From positions 2,294,001 through 2,358,000 of the forward strand of contig NZ_CP011545.1 in NCBI RefSeq assembly GCF_001021045.1: 64,000 bases of DNA, read 5' to 3'. Below, one piece after another: positions 8,739 to 17,554 of the stretch. How positions within the stretch are numbered: the first letter of the stretch is position 1; each line of letters begins with the position of its first letter. The notes under the pieces are model-generated. The model was not told the origin of the DNA and did no database searches. It saw nothing but the letters and a program-made list of their open reading frames with translations. The translations under genes were made by a program, and so were the position numbers. The DNA is from Corynebacterium testudinoris. Its GTDB lineage: Bacteria; Actinomycetota; Actinomycetes; Mycobacteriales; Mycobacteriaceae.

Positions 8739-9812
8739 GTGACCGCTGACTCCGCAACGTATCGTTCTCCACTCCTTGACTACCCCGGCGCTGCCCCCGC
8801 CCAGGGGCCCGACGCCGCCGTCGATTCTGAGGGGGTGGCGTGGCATTACGGCGATCCCCTCGGTGAGCAACGCGGCGCCGTGGTCATCGACCGCTCCCAC
8901 CGGGCGGTCATTCGGGTGAGTGGGCCGGATGCCGCGACCTTCCTCAACAATCTGCTGTCCCAAAAGCTCGATGATGCCCCGGCGGGTTTCGCCGCCGCTG
9001 CCCTCGACCTGGACATTCAGGGCCACGTCCTCCACCACGCCGACGTCCTGCGCGTGGGCGAGGACTTCTACCTCGATCTTCCTGCGGCCCAGGCCGCGAC
9101 CCTCCTTCCCTTCTTGCAGAAGATGATCTTCTGGTCGGAGGTTACGGTCGAAGCGGTGGACATCGCCGTCCTCACCGTTGTGTCCCCGCTTATCGACGTC
9201 CCCCTACCCCCCACCGTCCTCGCCTCCCGCGAGGTGGAGTGGGGAGAGGTGGGCCGCCGGGATCTACTCGTCGAGCGTGCCACCCTGGTATCGGCAGTAG
9301 AGGAGCTGCGTGCCACTGGCTACCGCCTCGCCGGCCTCATGGCCTTCACCGCGGCCCGCGTCCGTGCCCTCGAGCCGGAGCTCGCCGTAGACTTGGACCA
9401 CAAGTCCATTCCACACGAGGTGCCCTCCTGGATCGGTCGCGGCTCCTCCCCCGGCGCAGTTCACCTGGAAAAGGGCTGCTACCGCGGCCAGGAGACCGTC
9501 GCCCGCGTGGAAAACCTCGGCCGCTCGCCCCGCGTTTTGGTCATGCTCCAACTCGACGGCTCCGCCCCCACCCTCCCCGCCCCCGGCGCCGACATCTCCG
9601 GCGCCAGCGGCAGCCGCACCATCGGTCGGGTGGGGACCGTGGTGCACGACCACGAGTTCGGCCCCATCGCGTTGGCATTGGTCAAACGAAGCGCTCTCGG
9701 CGGCGAGCTCCGCATCGGCGATGTCTCCGCCCTCGTTGACCCCACGTCATTGCCCACCGAGGACACTGAGCAGGCCGGGCGCGCCGCTATCAACCGCTTG
9801 CGCGGCAACTAA
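8739..9812 (+). CDS. ygfZ: YgfZ/GcvT-like folate-binding protein
   Basis: Tetrahydrofolate-binding protein that helps assemble or repair certain Fe-S enzymes. The decisive motif is KGCYRGQETVAR (about residues 244-255), the K-G-C-Y-x-G-Q-E signature that separates YgfZ from glycine cleavage T-protein. The N-terminus carries the GcvT-like fold with RAVIRVSGPDAATFLNNLLSQ. The GTG at 8739 starts where family members start; an ATG at 8694 has a better-spaced AGAGG site but overlaps the divergent pabC. Length from the GTG is 357 residues. Confidence 0.9.
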   Translation: MTADSATYRSPLLDYPGAAPAQGPDAAVDSEGVAWHYGDPLGEQRGAVVIDRSHRAVIRVSGPDAATFLNNLLSQKLDDAPAGFAAAALDLDIQGHVLHHADVLRVGEDFYLDLPAAQAATLLPFLQKMIFWSEVTVEAVDIAVLTVVSPLIDVPLPPTVLASREVEWGEVGRRDLLVERATLVSAVEELRATGYRLAGLMAFTAARVRALEPELAVDLDHKSIPHEVPSWIGRGSSPGAVHLEKGCYRGQETVARVENLGRSPRVLVMLQLDGSAPTLPAPGADISGASGSRTIGRVGTVVHDHEFGPIALALVKRSALGGELRIGDVSALVDPTSLPTEDTEQAGRAAINRLRGN

Positions 9813-10026
9813 TGTCTAGCGTCGTATACCCCCGGCTCACCCCATAATCGACTGACCTATCTTCTGTATTTCCTTATAGATCAGTCAGAATCGCTGCTCA
9901 GGGGTGCGGTGCGGACTTTTACGGTTGTTCAGGCTATTGTGTTCTACAGGAATACACACAGACGTAAAGCCGATGGGGCATCCGAATTCCCTGGATTGCT
10001 CTCACATACCTCAAGGGGGTCAGGCC

Positions 10027-10257
10027 ATGGGACGCGGTCGCGCGAAGGCAAAGCAGACCAAGGTTGCACGCCAGCTCAAGTACAACACGCCCGAGATGGA
10101 TCTGGACTCGCTCCAGCGAGAGCTTTCCACGCAGAGCCCTCGTCAATCCTCTTCCGATGATGACGAAGACTATTCCGACGACGACCAGTACGCCGATTAC
10201 GCAGGCTGGTCCGAGGACGAGGATGATGTGAGCGCACCTTCACGCCGCGCTCGCTGA
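10027..10257 (+). CDS. DUF3073 small actinobacterial protein
   Basis: A 76-residue conserved actinobacterial protein of unknown role. The basic N-terminus MGRGRAKAKQTKVARQLKY is the family hallmark, followed by a strongly acidic Asp/Glu/Tyr-rich tail and a short basic end. The ATG at 10027 has a GGGGG ribosome site 8 bases upstream; the longer open frame from 9904 codes for nothing recognisable. It is monocistronic, opposite purM, and followed by a strong terminator. Confidence 0.9.
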   Translation: MGRGRAKAKQTKVARQLKYNTPEMDLDSLQRELSTQSPRQSSSDDDEDYSDDDQYADYAGWSEDEDDVSAPSRRAR

Positions 10258-10290
10258 TAATTTGTCTGGCTCAGTACGCTTATCCCATTA

Positions 10291-10330
10291 ACGCCGCACC
10301 CTCTCCCCTTTCCTGGGAGGGTGCGGCGTT
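10291..10330. terminator. Bidirectional terminator between DUF3073 gene and purM
   Basis: A long GC-rich inverted repeat: ACGCCGCACCCTC on the left pairs with GAGGGTGCGGCGT on the right around a short C/T-rich loop. It sits between two convergent genes and should serve both strands. Confidence 0.85.
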
Positions 10331-10344
10331 GTGGTGTCTTCTGC

Positions 10345-11409
10345 CTAGAACCCGGGGTGCTCCCCGCTCAGGATGACCCGCTCGGTCTCCCCCTCGGCGG
10401 CCGGGCGAACCTCGCCGAGCACCCAGGCATCAATGTGGCGGGCGGCCAGCATCGCCAGAGCGCGGTCACGATCCTGCGGGGACACGACGGCGACCATGCC
10501 AACCCCCATGTTGAAGGTCTTTTCCATCTCTTCCCGCGAGACCTTCCCCAGGTCAGCGATAGTGCGGAAGATCTGCGCCGGAGTCCAGGTGCCGCGGCTC
10601 ATCTCCGCGACAACTCCCTCGGGCATGATGCGGACCATGTTGCCCGCCAACCCACCGCCGGTGACGTGGCAGAAGGTGCGCACTTCGCATTCCGCCGCCA
10701 GAGCCAGGCAGTCCTTGGCGTAGATGCGGGTGGGCTCGAGCATTTCCTCGCCGAGAGTGCGGCCCAGTTCCTCAACGTAACCATCGAGCGGGAGGCCAGC
10801 CTTTTCCAAAAGAACGTGGCGAGCCAGCGAGTAACCATTCGAATGCAACCCCGACGAGGCCATGCCGATGATGACATCGCCGGCGCGGACGCGATCAGGC
10901 CCAAGAAGCTCGTCAGCCTCCACGACGCCGACGGCGGTGGCGGAGACGTCATACTCCCCTTCGGCCATGAGGCCGGGGTGCTCCGCCGTTTCGCCACCGA
11001 GGAGAGCGCAACCAGCTTGAATACACCCCTCGGCGATGCCAGAAACAATCTCAGCAACGTGCTCGGGAACAACCTTGCCGATGGCGATGTAGTCCTGCAG
11101 GAACAACGGCTCAGCACCGCAGACGACGAGGTCATCCACGCACATGGCCACCAGGTCGATGCCGATCGTGTCGTGCTTGTTCATCGCCTGAGCGACAGCC
11201 AGCTTCGTGCCCACGCCGTCGGAGCCCGCCGCGAGGAGGGGCTCTTTGTACTTGCCCAGCGCGAAGAGCCCAGCGAAACCGCCCAGGCTGCCACGCACCT
11301 CCGGGCGGGTCGCCTTCTTCGCCAGTGGGGCGAATAGCTCGACGGCCCGGTCTCCGGCCTCGATGGAGACGCCGGCGGCTTCGTAGGACGTACCCTGGTT
11401 TTCGCTCAT
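10345..11409 (-). CDS. purM: Phosphoribosylformylglycinamidine cyclo-ligase
   Basis: Closes the imidazole ring in step five of purine synthesis (FGAM + ATP to AIR). The 354-residue product is the usual length. It shows the PurM-type N-terminus SYEAAGVSIEAGDRAVELF, the GSDGVGTK loop, VDDLVVCGAEPLFLQDY and CALLGGETAEHPG, the conserved ATP- and Mg-binding segments. It lies 34 bases downstream of purF on the same strand, so the two are probably one transcript. Confidence 0.97.
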   Translation of the reverse strand: MSENQGTSYEAAGVSIEAGDRAVELFAPLAKKATRPEVRGSLGGFAGLFALGKYKEPLLAAGSDGVGTKLAVAQAMNKHDTIGIDLVAMCVDDLVVCGAEPLFLQDYIAIGKVVPEHVAEIVSGIAEGCIQAGCALLGGETAEHPGLMAEGEYDVSATAVGVVEADELLGPDRVRAGDVIIGMASSGLHSNGYSLARHVLLEKAGLPLDGYVEELGRTLGEEMLEPTRIYAKDCLALAAECEVRTFCHVTGGGLAGNMVRIMPEGVVAEMSRGTWTPAQIFRTIADLGKVSREEMEKTFNMGVGMVAVVSPQDRDRALAMLAARHIDAWVLGEVRPAAEGETERVILSGEHPGF

Positions 11410-11443
11410 GAGTGTCGTGTCTCTTTCGTCTTTAAGCTACGTT

Positions 11444-12934
11444 TTAGCTGTTCTGGGCCTTGAGCAGGTTATCAACTAGATCGGCGTTGGGGTTTCCTTG
11501 GGGAAGCCCCAGGGGGTATTTGCCGTCGAAGCAAGCACGGCACAACTGGTCGGCCGGTTGCTCCGTGGCTTCCACCATCTCCTCAATGGAGACAAACCCG
11601 AGGGAATCCGCGCCAATGGCGCTGCGGATCGATTCGACCACCGCGGCCTCGTTGTCATCGCTGCCGGTCACGGCATTAGCGATGAGCTCACCCGGGCTGG
11701 CAAAGTCGATGCCGTAGAAACAGGGCCACTTCACCGGCGGCGACGCGATCCGCACGTGTACTTCCGCTGCCCCCGCCTCCCGCAGCATCCGAATCAACGC
11801 GCGCTGGGTGTTGCCGCGCACGATCGAATCATCAACGACGATGAGCTTCTTGCCGGCAATGACCTCGCGCAGCGGATTGAGTTTGAGGCGGATGCCCAGC
11901 TGCCGCAGCGTCTGCGAAGGCTGAATGAATGTGCGCCCCACATAAGCGTTCTTGACCAGGCCCTGACCAAAGGGAATGCCGGACTCCCGCGCATAACCGA
12001 CGGCGGCCGGGTTGCCGGACTCCGGGACCGGGATGACGATATCGCCGTCAGCCGGATATTCGCGGGCCAGACGGCGACCAATCTCGATGCGGGTGGCGTT
12101 GACCGAACGCCCCCGGATCACCGAATCGGGGCGCGCAAGGTAGACGTATTCGAAAATGCAACCCTTGTGATCGGTCTCCGCGAAGCGGATGGTGCGCACC
12201 CCGGACTCATCGATGGCCACGAGCTCGCCGGGTTCGATCTCCCGGACGAACGCTGCACCAACGATGTCAAGCGCACACGTTTCCGAGGCGACAACCCAGC
12301 CCCGATCAAGCCGACCCAGCACCAGCGGTCGCACACCCTGCGGATCACGCGCAGCGTACAGGGTGTGCCCATCGGTGAACGTGAGGCAGAAAGCACCCTT
12401 AACACGGGGCAGCAAAGCCCTCGCGGCGTCCAGGACAGAACGGCCGTCAGCGACATCTTCCGCCAACAGCGCCGTAATAGCCGCCGTATCGGACGACACC
12501 ACGGCCGGGTCGATGAGCCCACGATCCGCAGCTTCATCATGAAGCTCGACGTAATTAATGAGGTTGCCGTTATGCCCCAACGCCACGTCCGTCCCATCAG
12601 GCGAGGTGCGGAACATCGGCTGAACATTTTCCCACTTCTTGCCACCGGCGGTGGAGTAGCGAGTGTGCCCGATCGCGACATTGCCTTGGAGAGCCTCCAA
12701 CGAGCTCTCATCAAAGATCTGCGACACCAGGCCCATGTCCTTGAACACCACAATGCGCTCACCGTCGCCCACCGCAATACCGGCGGCCTCCTGGCCGCGG
12801 TGCTGCAGGGCAAACAGTCCGAAATAGGTCAGCTTGGCTACTTCTTCGCCGGGGGCCCACACTCCGAAAACCCCGCATTCCTCGCGGGGTTCCGTCTCAC
12901 CTTGGTCATCGAAGTCGGTCCTGGAGGGATCCAT
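11444..12934 (-). CDS. purF: Amidophosphoribosyltransferase
   Basis: First committed enzyme of purine synthesis: PRPP + glutamine to phosphoribosylamine. From ATG 12934 the 496-residue product has a short propeptide ending EPREE and the catalytic Cys20 in ECGVFG, so removal of 19 residues would free the N-terminal nucleophile. The glutaminase domain contains HTRYSTAG and GHNGNL. The C-terminal PRTase domain carries LIVVDDSIVRGNTQR. A GTG at 12973 overlaps the upstream stop as GTGA and could be used instead, lengthening the propeptide. The CACFD-type Cys near the C-terminus hints at the Fe-S-containing class. Confidence 0.95.
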   Translation of the reverse strand: MDPSRTDFDDQGETEPREECGVFGVWAPGEEVAKLTYFGLFALQHRGQEAAGIAVGDGERIVVFKDMGLVSQIFDESSLEALQGNVAIGHTRYSTAGGKKWENVQPMFRTSPDGTDVALGHNGNLINYVELHDEAADRGLIDPAVVSSDTAAITALLAEDVADGRSVLDAARALLPRVKGAFCLTFTDGHTLYAARDPQGVRPLVLGRLDRGWVVASETCALDIVGAAFVREIEPGELVAIDESGVRTIRFAETDHKGCIFEYVYLARPDSVIRGRSVNATRIEIGRRLAREYPADGDIVIPVPESGNPAAVGYARESGIPFGQGLVKNAYVGRTFIQPSQTLRQLGIRLKLNPLREVIAGKKLIVVDDSIVRGNTQRALIRMLREAGAAEVHVRIASPPVKWPCFYGIDFASPGELIANAVTGSDDNEAAVVESIRSAIGADSLGFVSIEEMVEATEQPADQLCRACFDGKYPLGLPQGNPNADLVDNLLKAQNS

Positions 12935-12969
12935 GAATACCACGTGCCCAACCTTAGTATGGAACCCGG

Positions 12970-13353
12970 TCACTGACTAATGATTGGCAACCAACGCGCT
13001 ACCTCCGCCGCCCGCGACCCGGAGGCGTCGACGCGACCTTCGGCAACGGCGGCGTCGAAAAGCACAGCACCCGTGGCCAGCTGCAGCCAGGTGAGGGGAT
13101 CGCACTCGACAACATTCGGCGGGGTCCCGCGCGTATGCGCGGGCCCGGCGATGCACTGCACCGCCACAAATGGCGGCACCCGCACCTCCACCGCATGCCC
13201 CGGCGCATCCTGCGCGAGGGTGCGGGCGGTGCGACGGACGGCGTCGGCAAGCAATGCACGAGAAGGCTTATCGACGCCCCCGGGGTCCACAATCCACGCC
13301 CCCACCGCCTCAACGGCGGCACGGGTCGCGGCTGGGTCAACGGAGCTTCTCAT
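12970..13353 (-). CDS. Sterol-carrier-like family protein
   Basis: A protein of about 127 residues resembling the actinobacterial 'sterol carrier family protein' found next to purF. It has an N-terminal helical part and a C-terminal VPPFVAVQCIAGPAHTRGTPPNVVE segment, then WLQLATG. No catalytic motif is seen and its ligand is unknown. The ATG at 13353 is preferred because a TAGGAT -10-like box lies about 8 bases upstream; an ATG at 13389 would overlap the divergent thioesterase start. Its stop overlaps the alternative purF GTG, suggesting coupling. Confidence 0.75.
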   Translation of the reverse strand: MRSSVDPAATRAAVEAVGAWIVDPGGVDKPSRALLADAVRRTARTLAQDAPGHAVEVRVPPFVAVQCIAGPAHTRGTPPNVVECDPLTWLQLATGAVLFDAAVAEGRVDASGSRAAEVARWLPIISQ

Positions 13354-13387
13354 GGTGGTCAATCCTAGTGTCGGTAATCTTGTCCCC

Positions 13388-14380
13388 ATGCCTCATACGA
13401 TGAAATCCCCCAAGCTCACTCTGCGCTTCCTGGCCGCACCAACCGACGTGCTCATGCGCGGCAACCACGGAGTCAGTGGCGGACGGGTGCTCGAGTGGAT
13501 TGATAAGGCAGCGTATGCGTGCGCGGTGCAGTGGTCATCGACGTACTGCGTGACCGCCTACGTCGGGCATATTCACTTCAATCGGCCGATTCCATCCGGC
13601 CACATGGTCGAAGTGCGCTCCAGCATCGCGATGACCGGGCGCTCCTCGATGCATATTGTCAACGAGGTGTTCTCCGCCGATCCCCGCGAAGGCGTATTCA
13701 CTCGCGCTTGCGACTGCCTGGTCATCTTCGTAGCCAAGGACACCGCCACCGGCAAAACCCAAGCCGTGCCGGAGTTCATTCCCGAGACAGATGAGGAACG
13801 CCGAGTCCTCGACGCCGCCGTCTCCCGCATCGACCTCCGCAAGGCCATCGAAGCCGAAATGGAAGAACAAACCTACGACGGCCCCTCCGAAGCTCCGCGT
13901 CTCATCAACCGCTTCCTGGCAAAGCCGACCGACATCAACTGGGGTGGCAAAGTCCACGGCGGCACCGCCATGGAATGGATCGACGAGGCTGGTGCCGCTT
14001 GCACGATGGAGTGGTCCGGCGAGCACACCGTCGCCGTCTACGCCGGCGGGATTCGCTTCTACCGCCCCATTTCCATTGGTGATCTCATCGAAGTCGACGC
14101 CCGGATGATGCGCACTGATTCCCGGTCGATGCAGATGTCAGTGCACGTGCGCTCCGGCAATCCCCGCGGCGGGCGCAGCGCTCTGCAAACCGCCATCCAT
14201 GCCACCATCACCTACCTGGCGACTGACGACGACGGCCTCGCCCTGCCTGCTCGCCAGTTCACGCCCCGCACCACCGAGGACGTCCGTTTGGCCGAGCACG
14301 CCCGGACCCTGCGCAAGTTGCGTTCGGAGTATGCGCCCACTCCCCTGATTCCTCTGGCCCGACCACTGCACTTGGACTAG
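13388..14380 (+). CDS. Double-hotdog acyl-CoA thioesterase
   Basis: Probable acyl-CoA hydrolase releasing CoA and free acid in the cytoplasm. The product of about 330 residues contains two hotdog (BFIT/BACH-type) domains. Each opens with an RFLA-type segment, a G-GG-VLEWID or HGGTAMEWIDEAG motif carrying the acidic active-site residue, and a conserved HFNRPIPSGH or RFYRPISIGD strand. The internal duplication is obvious between residues 5-125 and 170-300. The start may be ATG 13388 or ATG 13400. A TAATCT box at about 13373 suggests a very short leader. Substrate chain length cannot be read from the sequence. Confidence 0.87.
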   Translation: MPHTMKSPKLTLRFLAAPTDVLMRGNHGVSGGRVLEWIDKAAYACAVQWSSTYCVTAYVGHIHFNRPIPSGHMVEVRSSIAMTGRSSMHIVNEVFSADPREGVFTRACDCLVIFVAKDTATGKTQAVPEFIPETDEERRVLDAAVSRIDLRKAIEAEMEEQTYDGPSEAPRLINRFLAKPTDINWGGKVHGGTAMEWIDEAGAACTMEWSGEHTVAVYAGGIRFYRPISIGDLIEVDARMMRTDSRSMQMSVHVRSGNPRGGRSALQTAIHATITYLATDDDGLALPARQFTPRTTEDVRLAEHARTLRKLRSEYAPTPLIPLARPLHLD

Positions 14381-14418
14381 CGGCTGATAGCGTGCAGCGC
14401 TAGTAGCCGCCTCGGCGG

Positions 14419-15771
14419 TCACCTTTCAAAAGGACGTCCCCACTCAGAGCAATTAGAACGTTCGCTAGGTGGTGGTGGTTTCTCCGGTTCGCCTTGCTCT
14501 TTCCTCTGAGCCTGGGACTCCGACCGGATCCTCGCCCTGCGTTTGCTGATGCGTTGGGATACCGTCTGCAGCCACCGCCGCTCGCTAGGAGCTAGCGGGC
14601 CATCACCTTCGGACTCCGCCCACGACCCATCATCGAAGAGGAAGTACTTCCGCCTCGTCACCGGATCCAACACATAAGTCACCCGCCGGTCAGTTTTCAT
14701 CGCATGATGCTTCACACACAACGCAGCGAGGTTTGCTGCCGTCGTGGGCCCACCATCAGCATGATTCACCCGATGATCCATCTGCGCCCGATGCCCAGGA
14801 GTATCACACCCACCCACCGCACACGTCCCATCAAGACCAACCACCAAGGAACGAATATCAGCAGGGGTCGCATACGCAGACGAAACCTTTTGGGCGATCG
14901 CATCAAGATCAATCTCCGCACCAACCCGGTTCAGCAGATCCTCCGTCTGCTGAAGCGTCAGATACCCCACCCCAGACACCCACCCCGGGGCAGTCGGGAT
15001 ATCCGATGCCCGATACAGGTTGAGGGTGACATTCGTTGCCCCCTCCCCCCTGATCAACGCTACGAGTGCCTCCGCCTGGCTAACCCCGTGAATGATCGCA
15101 TACCTGCGGATACGCAGATCTATCTCTTGGGCGGTGATCCCATCAAGATCAGCATGCAACAGACCCCTGCCATCGCGGAAGGCTATCGAGACACTATCAA
15201 CCGGTGGTGGTGCGGGATCCTCAGCAGAGATCGAATCATCAAGCATCGTAATGATCGCGTTCAGACGGTTTTTGATCTTGCCTGCCGTCGGCAAGATCTG
15301 ATTCGCCCGGGTAGGGGTAAGAAACTCCGCTAGTTCAGTGTCAATGAGATCGAGGTGCTCTAAGACAGTCGTGTCTGCTTTGCACAGGACACTATCAATG
15401 ACCTTCAGCCGTGGTAGGTCAAGATGGAAGTGCTGCTCTTGGACTGCCTTTAACTGGGGCAGTTCGTTGAGGCGATGGTGGGCACTGATCGCAGACATCA
15501 GGAACTGATCCCCACGCCCCAACGAACGCCGCAACCGAGCAAGCACCATGTCGACGTCATCATCATCACCGGGCAGGACCGATTGCCATAGTTCGTGGTC
15601 TTCTTGGCGCATCCGCGTTCCCCGACGAGCAACAGGATCATCAGGTGAACTAACAGCGTAGTAGTGCTGGGGGCGGGCAAGCACCTCTTTAAGGTGCGCC
15701 TCCACCAGTGACGTGCTGGGGTCGAGAGTAAGCGCTCGTGGCTTGCCTGAGTAGACAATCTCAATACTCAC
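14419..15771 (-). CDS. DUF222-HNH endonuclease domain protein (13E12 type)
   Basis: A 450-residue protein of the multi-copy actinobacterial DUF222-HNH family. The N-terminal two thirds is the helical DUF222 region. The C-terminal HNH nuclease motif begins CAVGGCDTPGHRAQMDH, continues NHADGGPTTAANLAALC and ends KHHAMKT, with the paired cysteines and histidines for metal binding. The GTG start has a GGGAGGGGG ribosome site. A 17+6+17 inverted repeat lies just upstream. Such genes are often mobile or hypervariable; the function is not known, and homing-type or defence roles are only speculation. Confidence 0.85.
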   Translation of the reverse strand: MSIEIVYSGKPRALTLDPSTSLVEAHLKEVLARPQHYYAVSSPDDPVARRGTRMRQEDHELWQSVLPGDDDDVDMVLARLRRSLGRGDQFLMSAISAHHRLNELPQLKAVQEQHFHLDLPRLKVIDSVLCKADTTVLEHLDLIDTELAEFLTPTRANQILPTAGKIKNRLNAIITMLDDSISAEDPAPPPVDSVSIAFRDGRGLLHADLDGITAQEIDLRIRRYAIIHGVSQAEALVALIRGEGATNVTLNLYRASDIPTAPGWVSGVGYLTLQQTEDLLNRVGAEIDLDAIAQKVSSAYATPADIRSLVVGLDGTCAVGGCDTPGHRAQMDHRVNHADGGPTTAANLAALCVKHHAMKTDRRVTYVLDPVTRRKYFLFDDGSWAESEGDGPLAPSERRWLQTVSQRISKRRARIRSESQAQRKEQGEPEKPPPPSERSNCSEWGRPFER

Positions 15772-15795
15772 GTGCGTTCACCCCCTCCCGACCTT

Positions 15796-15835
15796 CGCTT
15801 GCGTGTTCTAATTCCAATGTTAGAATACGCAAGCG
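15796..15835. repeat. Long inverted repeat upstream of the HNH gene
   Basis: Left arm 15796-15812 (CGCTTGCGTGTTCTAAT) and right arm 15819-15835 pair at 15 of 17 positions around a 6-base spacer. It overlaps the likely promoter of the DUF222-HNH gene and could be an operator, a self-recognition site of the nuclease, or a boundary repeat. Confidence 0.7.
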
Positions 15836-16061
15836 ATCCACGCAAGGGGTGGAGGCAACTTTTTTGGAGATTTCTTGGCACCTGAACACTACGTGCACCT
15901 CAATCGACTAGGCCACACCTGCGCACCTCGGCTCATTCTGAACGAGGCTACAGAAACACCGTCGCTCGCCACTGTGTGCGACTATGCGATCGGCAGTGAG
16001 CAACAGACATGCCCTTCCTCGTCATAGGATGTAAGCCAGTTGGTTGAGCAGGGAGCATGCC

Positions 16062-16556
16062 ATGTCTGAGGTGAAAATTCGCCCTACCGTTGGGGTCGCG
16101 GAGTACCCGGAGCTGGTGAAAATCTGGCGGAGTTCCGTCGATGCGAGCCACGACTTCCTGTCGGAGCAGGATCGAGATGCGATCGAGAGCAAGCTAGCTT
16201 CCGACTATTTTCCCGCCGTCGACCTCTGGGTGGCTGAACTTGATGGGCAGCCCATCGGGTTCTCGGGTGTCGCCGACGGCAACCTGGAAATGTTGTTTAT
16301 CGCCGCAGCGGAACGGGGCACTGGGGTGGGCTCGGCACTGTTGGCTCATGCGGTCCGAGAACTCGGCGCTATAGCTGTTGACGTCAATGAGCAGAACCAG
16401 CAGGCCACAGCCTTCTACCTCAATCGGGGATTCGAGGTCACTGGGCGCAGCGATACGGACGAGGCGGGACGCCCGTACCCCCTCCTGCATTTGAAGATTA
16501 GTCGAGCTAGACCACGACCATCCAGACGGCGATCTGGTGGATGGCGGCAGCAATGA
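16062..16556 (+). CDS. GNAT N-acetyltransferase (YjaB-like)
   Basis: Cytoplasmic GNAT acetyltransferase of unknown substrate, most like the YjaB group. The product of 164 residues has the acetyl-CoA loop AAERGTGVGSALL and the AVDVNEQNQQATAFYLNRGF segment that is the hallmark of the C-terminal half. The ATG at 16062 has an AGGGAG site. The last 20 residues are Arg-rich and run into the convergent hemolysin-III gene, overlapping it by 50 bases, so this end may be recently extended. The 290 bases before it hold only the inverted repeat and the HNH promoter. Confidence 0.82.
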   Translation: MSEVKIRPTVGVAEYPELVKIWRSSVDASHDFLSEQDRDAIESKLASDYFPAVDLWVAELDGQPIGFSGVADGNLEMLFIAAAERGTGVGSALLAHAVRELGAIAVDVNEQNQQATAFYLNRGFEVTGRSDTDEAGRPYPLLHLKISRARPRPSRRRSGGWRQQ

Positions 16557-17190
16557 TCGTCGCCACGTGGAAGTGCTCGTGATAGCCGATGACGCGGGCG
16601 TCTCTTCCTGGCCAGCGGAAACCGTACATGAGGGCGCCGACGGAGTAGATGAGCCCGCCTGCGAACAGCAGCCAGACAACTGCCGGGCCAGCGGAGGACC
16701 ACAACTGTGGGATGAGTGGGACGATGAGCCAACCGAGGACCATGTAGACAGTGACCGCTAGCCAGCGTGGGTGATCGATCCACACCAGGTTGAGGACCAC
16801 TCCGGCAAGTGCTCCAATCCACGCGGCTCCCAGCATCCAGGCTGCCTGCACTGGGGTCAAAACGATGAGGCAGAGCGGGGTGTAGGTGGCGGCGATAAAG
16901 ACCGCGATGGTGGCGTGATCGGCTCGTCTCCACCAGGCGACGGTGCGGGTTTCCCGCCAGTGGCCGAGGTGATAGGCGGCCGAGACTCCGAAAAGCACCA
17001 CGACGCCGACGGCGTAGACGGTGACGCCCAGGGCCTGCCACCAGGGCAAGGTCATCCAGGCGACGGTGGACAGCACAGACCCGGCGACCACGGACATGAT
17101 GGCCGCGAAGAAGTGGAACCAGCCGCGGGTGATAGGGCGTGGGCCCCGGTCTAGGACTGTGCGGGTCAGCTCGACGTACATGTGCACCAT
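16507..17190 (-). CDS. Hemolysin III / PAQR-type membrane protein
   Basis: Integral membrane protein of the hemolysin-III (TrhA/YqfA, PAQR superfamily) group. The 227-residue product has seven predicted membrane helices. The family's conserved metal-site residues are SAAYHLGHW in helix 2, RADHATIAVFIAATYTP in helix 3 and YHEHFHVATIIAAAIHQIA near the C-terminus. Bacterial relatives influence membrane lipid homeostasis; the hemolysin name is historical. ATG at 17190 with a second ATG at 17181. Confidence 0.9.
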   Translation of the reverse strand: MVHMYVELTRTVLDRGPRPITRGWFHFFAAIMSVVAGSVLSTVAWMTLPWWQALGVTVYAVGVVVLFGVSAAYHLGHWRETRTVAWWRRADHATIAVFIAATYTPLCLIVLTPVQAAWMLGAAWIGALAGVVLNLVWIDHPRWLAVTVYMVLGWLIVPLIPQLWSSAGPAVVWLLFAGGLIYSVGALMYGFRWPGRDARVIGYHEHFHVATIIAAAIHQIAVWMVVV

Positions 17191-17306
17191 CTTCCGAGAA
17201 CGTAGGCTACGGAACCGTAACCTTACGCCTGCCCGCAGTCAGCGGCCAAGCTAGACCGACACCCCGCCCTGCCCCACTAGTTCGCCGCAACCACTGATAT
17301 TCTCTA

Positions 17307-17312
17307 TATATT
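17307..17312 (+). promoter_or_regulatory. Likely -10 box of the BLUF operon
   Basis: TATATT lies in a local AT-rich stretch (17297-17314) 38 bases before the GTG of the small ORF. A GAGAGGGG ribosome site follows at 17332-17340. The intergenic region is otherwise GC-rich. Confidence 0.5.
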
Positions 17313-17350
17313 AGCCAGAAGGCATTAACTAAGAGAGGGGTGGCCTACAC

Positions 17351-17554
17351 GTGAATCAACGATCGATCACCTGGTCAGCGGTGGAAGAGGACTTCTTCAT
17401 TGCCAGCGTAGGAGACTCAGTGGTGGGCTACGTCCGGGAGAGCTCCCAAGGAAGTAACCATCCTTCCTTTTCTGCCTTCGATACCGATAGTAAAAGTCTC
17501 GGACAATTCGGCAGCTTCGAAGAAGCTGCCCAGGCAGTAACCAACAATGAGTGA
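17351..17554 (+). CDS. Small hypothetical protein upstream of BLUF gene
   Basis: A 67-residue soluble protein that I do not recognise. It starts at GTG 17351 with a strong GAGAGGGG site. The sequence looks like one small beta-rich domain, with an internal SVVGYVRES strand and a C-terminal GSFEEAAQAVTNN helix, similar in style to short single-domain accessory proteins. Its stop overlaps the BLUF start by 8 bases, so the two are translationally coupled and may act together. It could be a partner or output protein of the photoreceptor. Confidence 0.7.
   Translation: MNQRSITWSAVEEDFFIASVGDSVVGYVRESSQGSNHPSFSAFDTDSKSLGQFGSFEEAAQAVTNNE

Noticed and set aside
9840..9895. ACTGACCTATC ... GATCAGTCAG inverted repeat after ygfZ
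   Set aside because: Only about 8 of 10 pairs with a long AT-rich loop and no T-run; too weak to call a terminator.
15796..15835. LexA (SOS) box upstream of the HNH gene
   Set aside because: It lacks the actinobacterial TCGAAC-N4-GTTCGA core; only the TTCTA/TAGAA halves resemble it.
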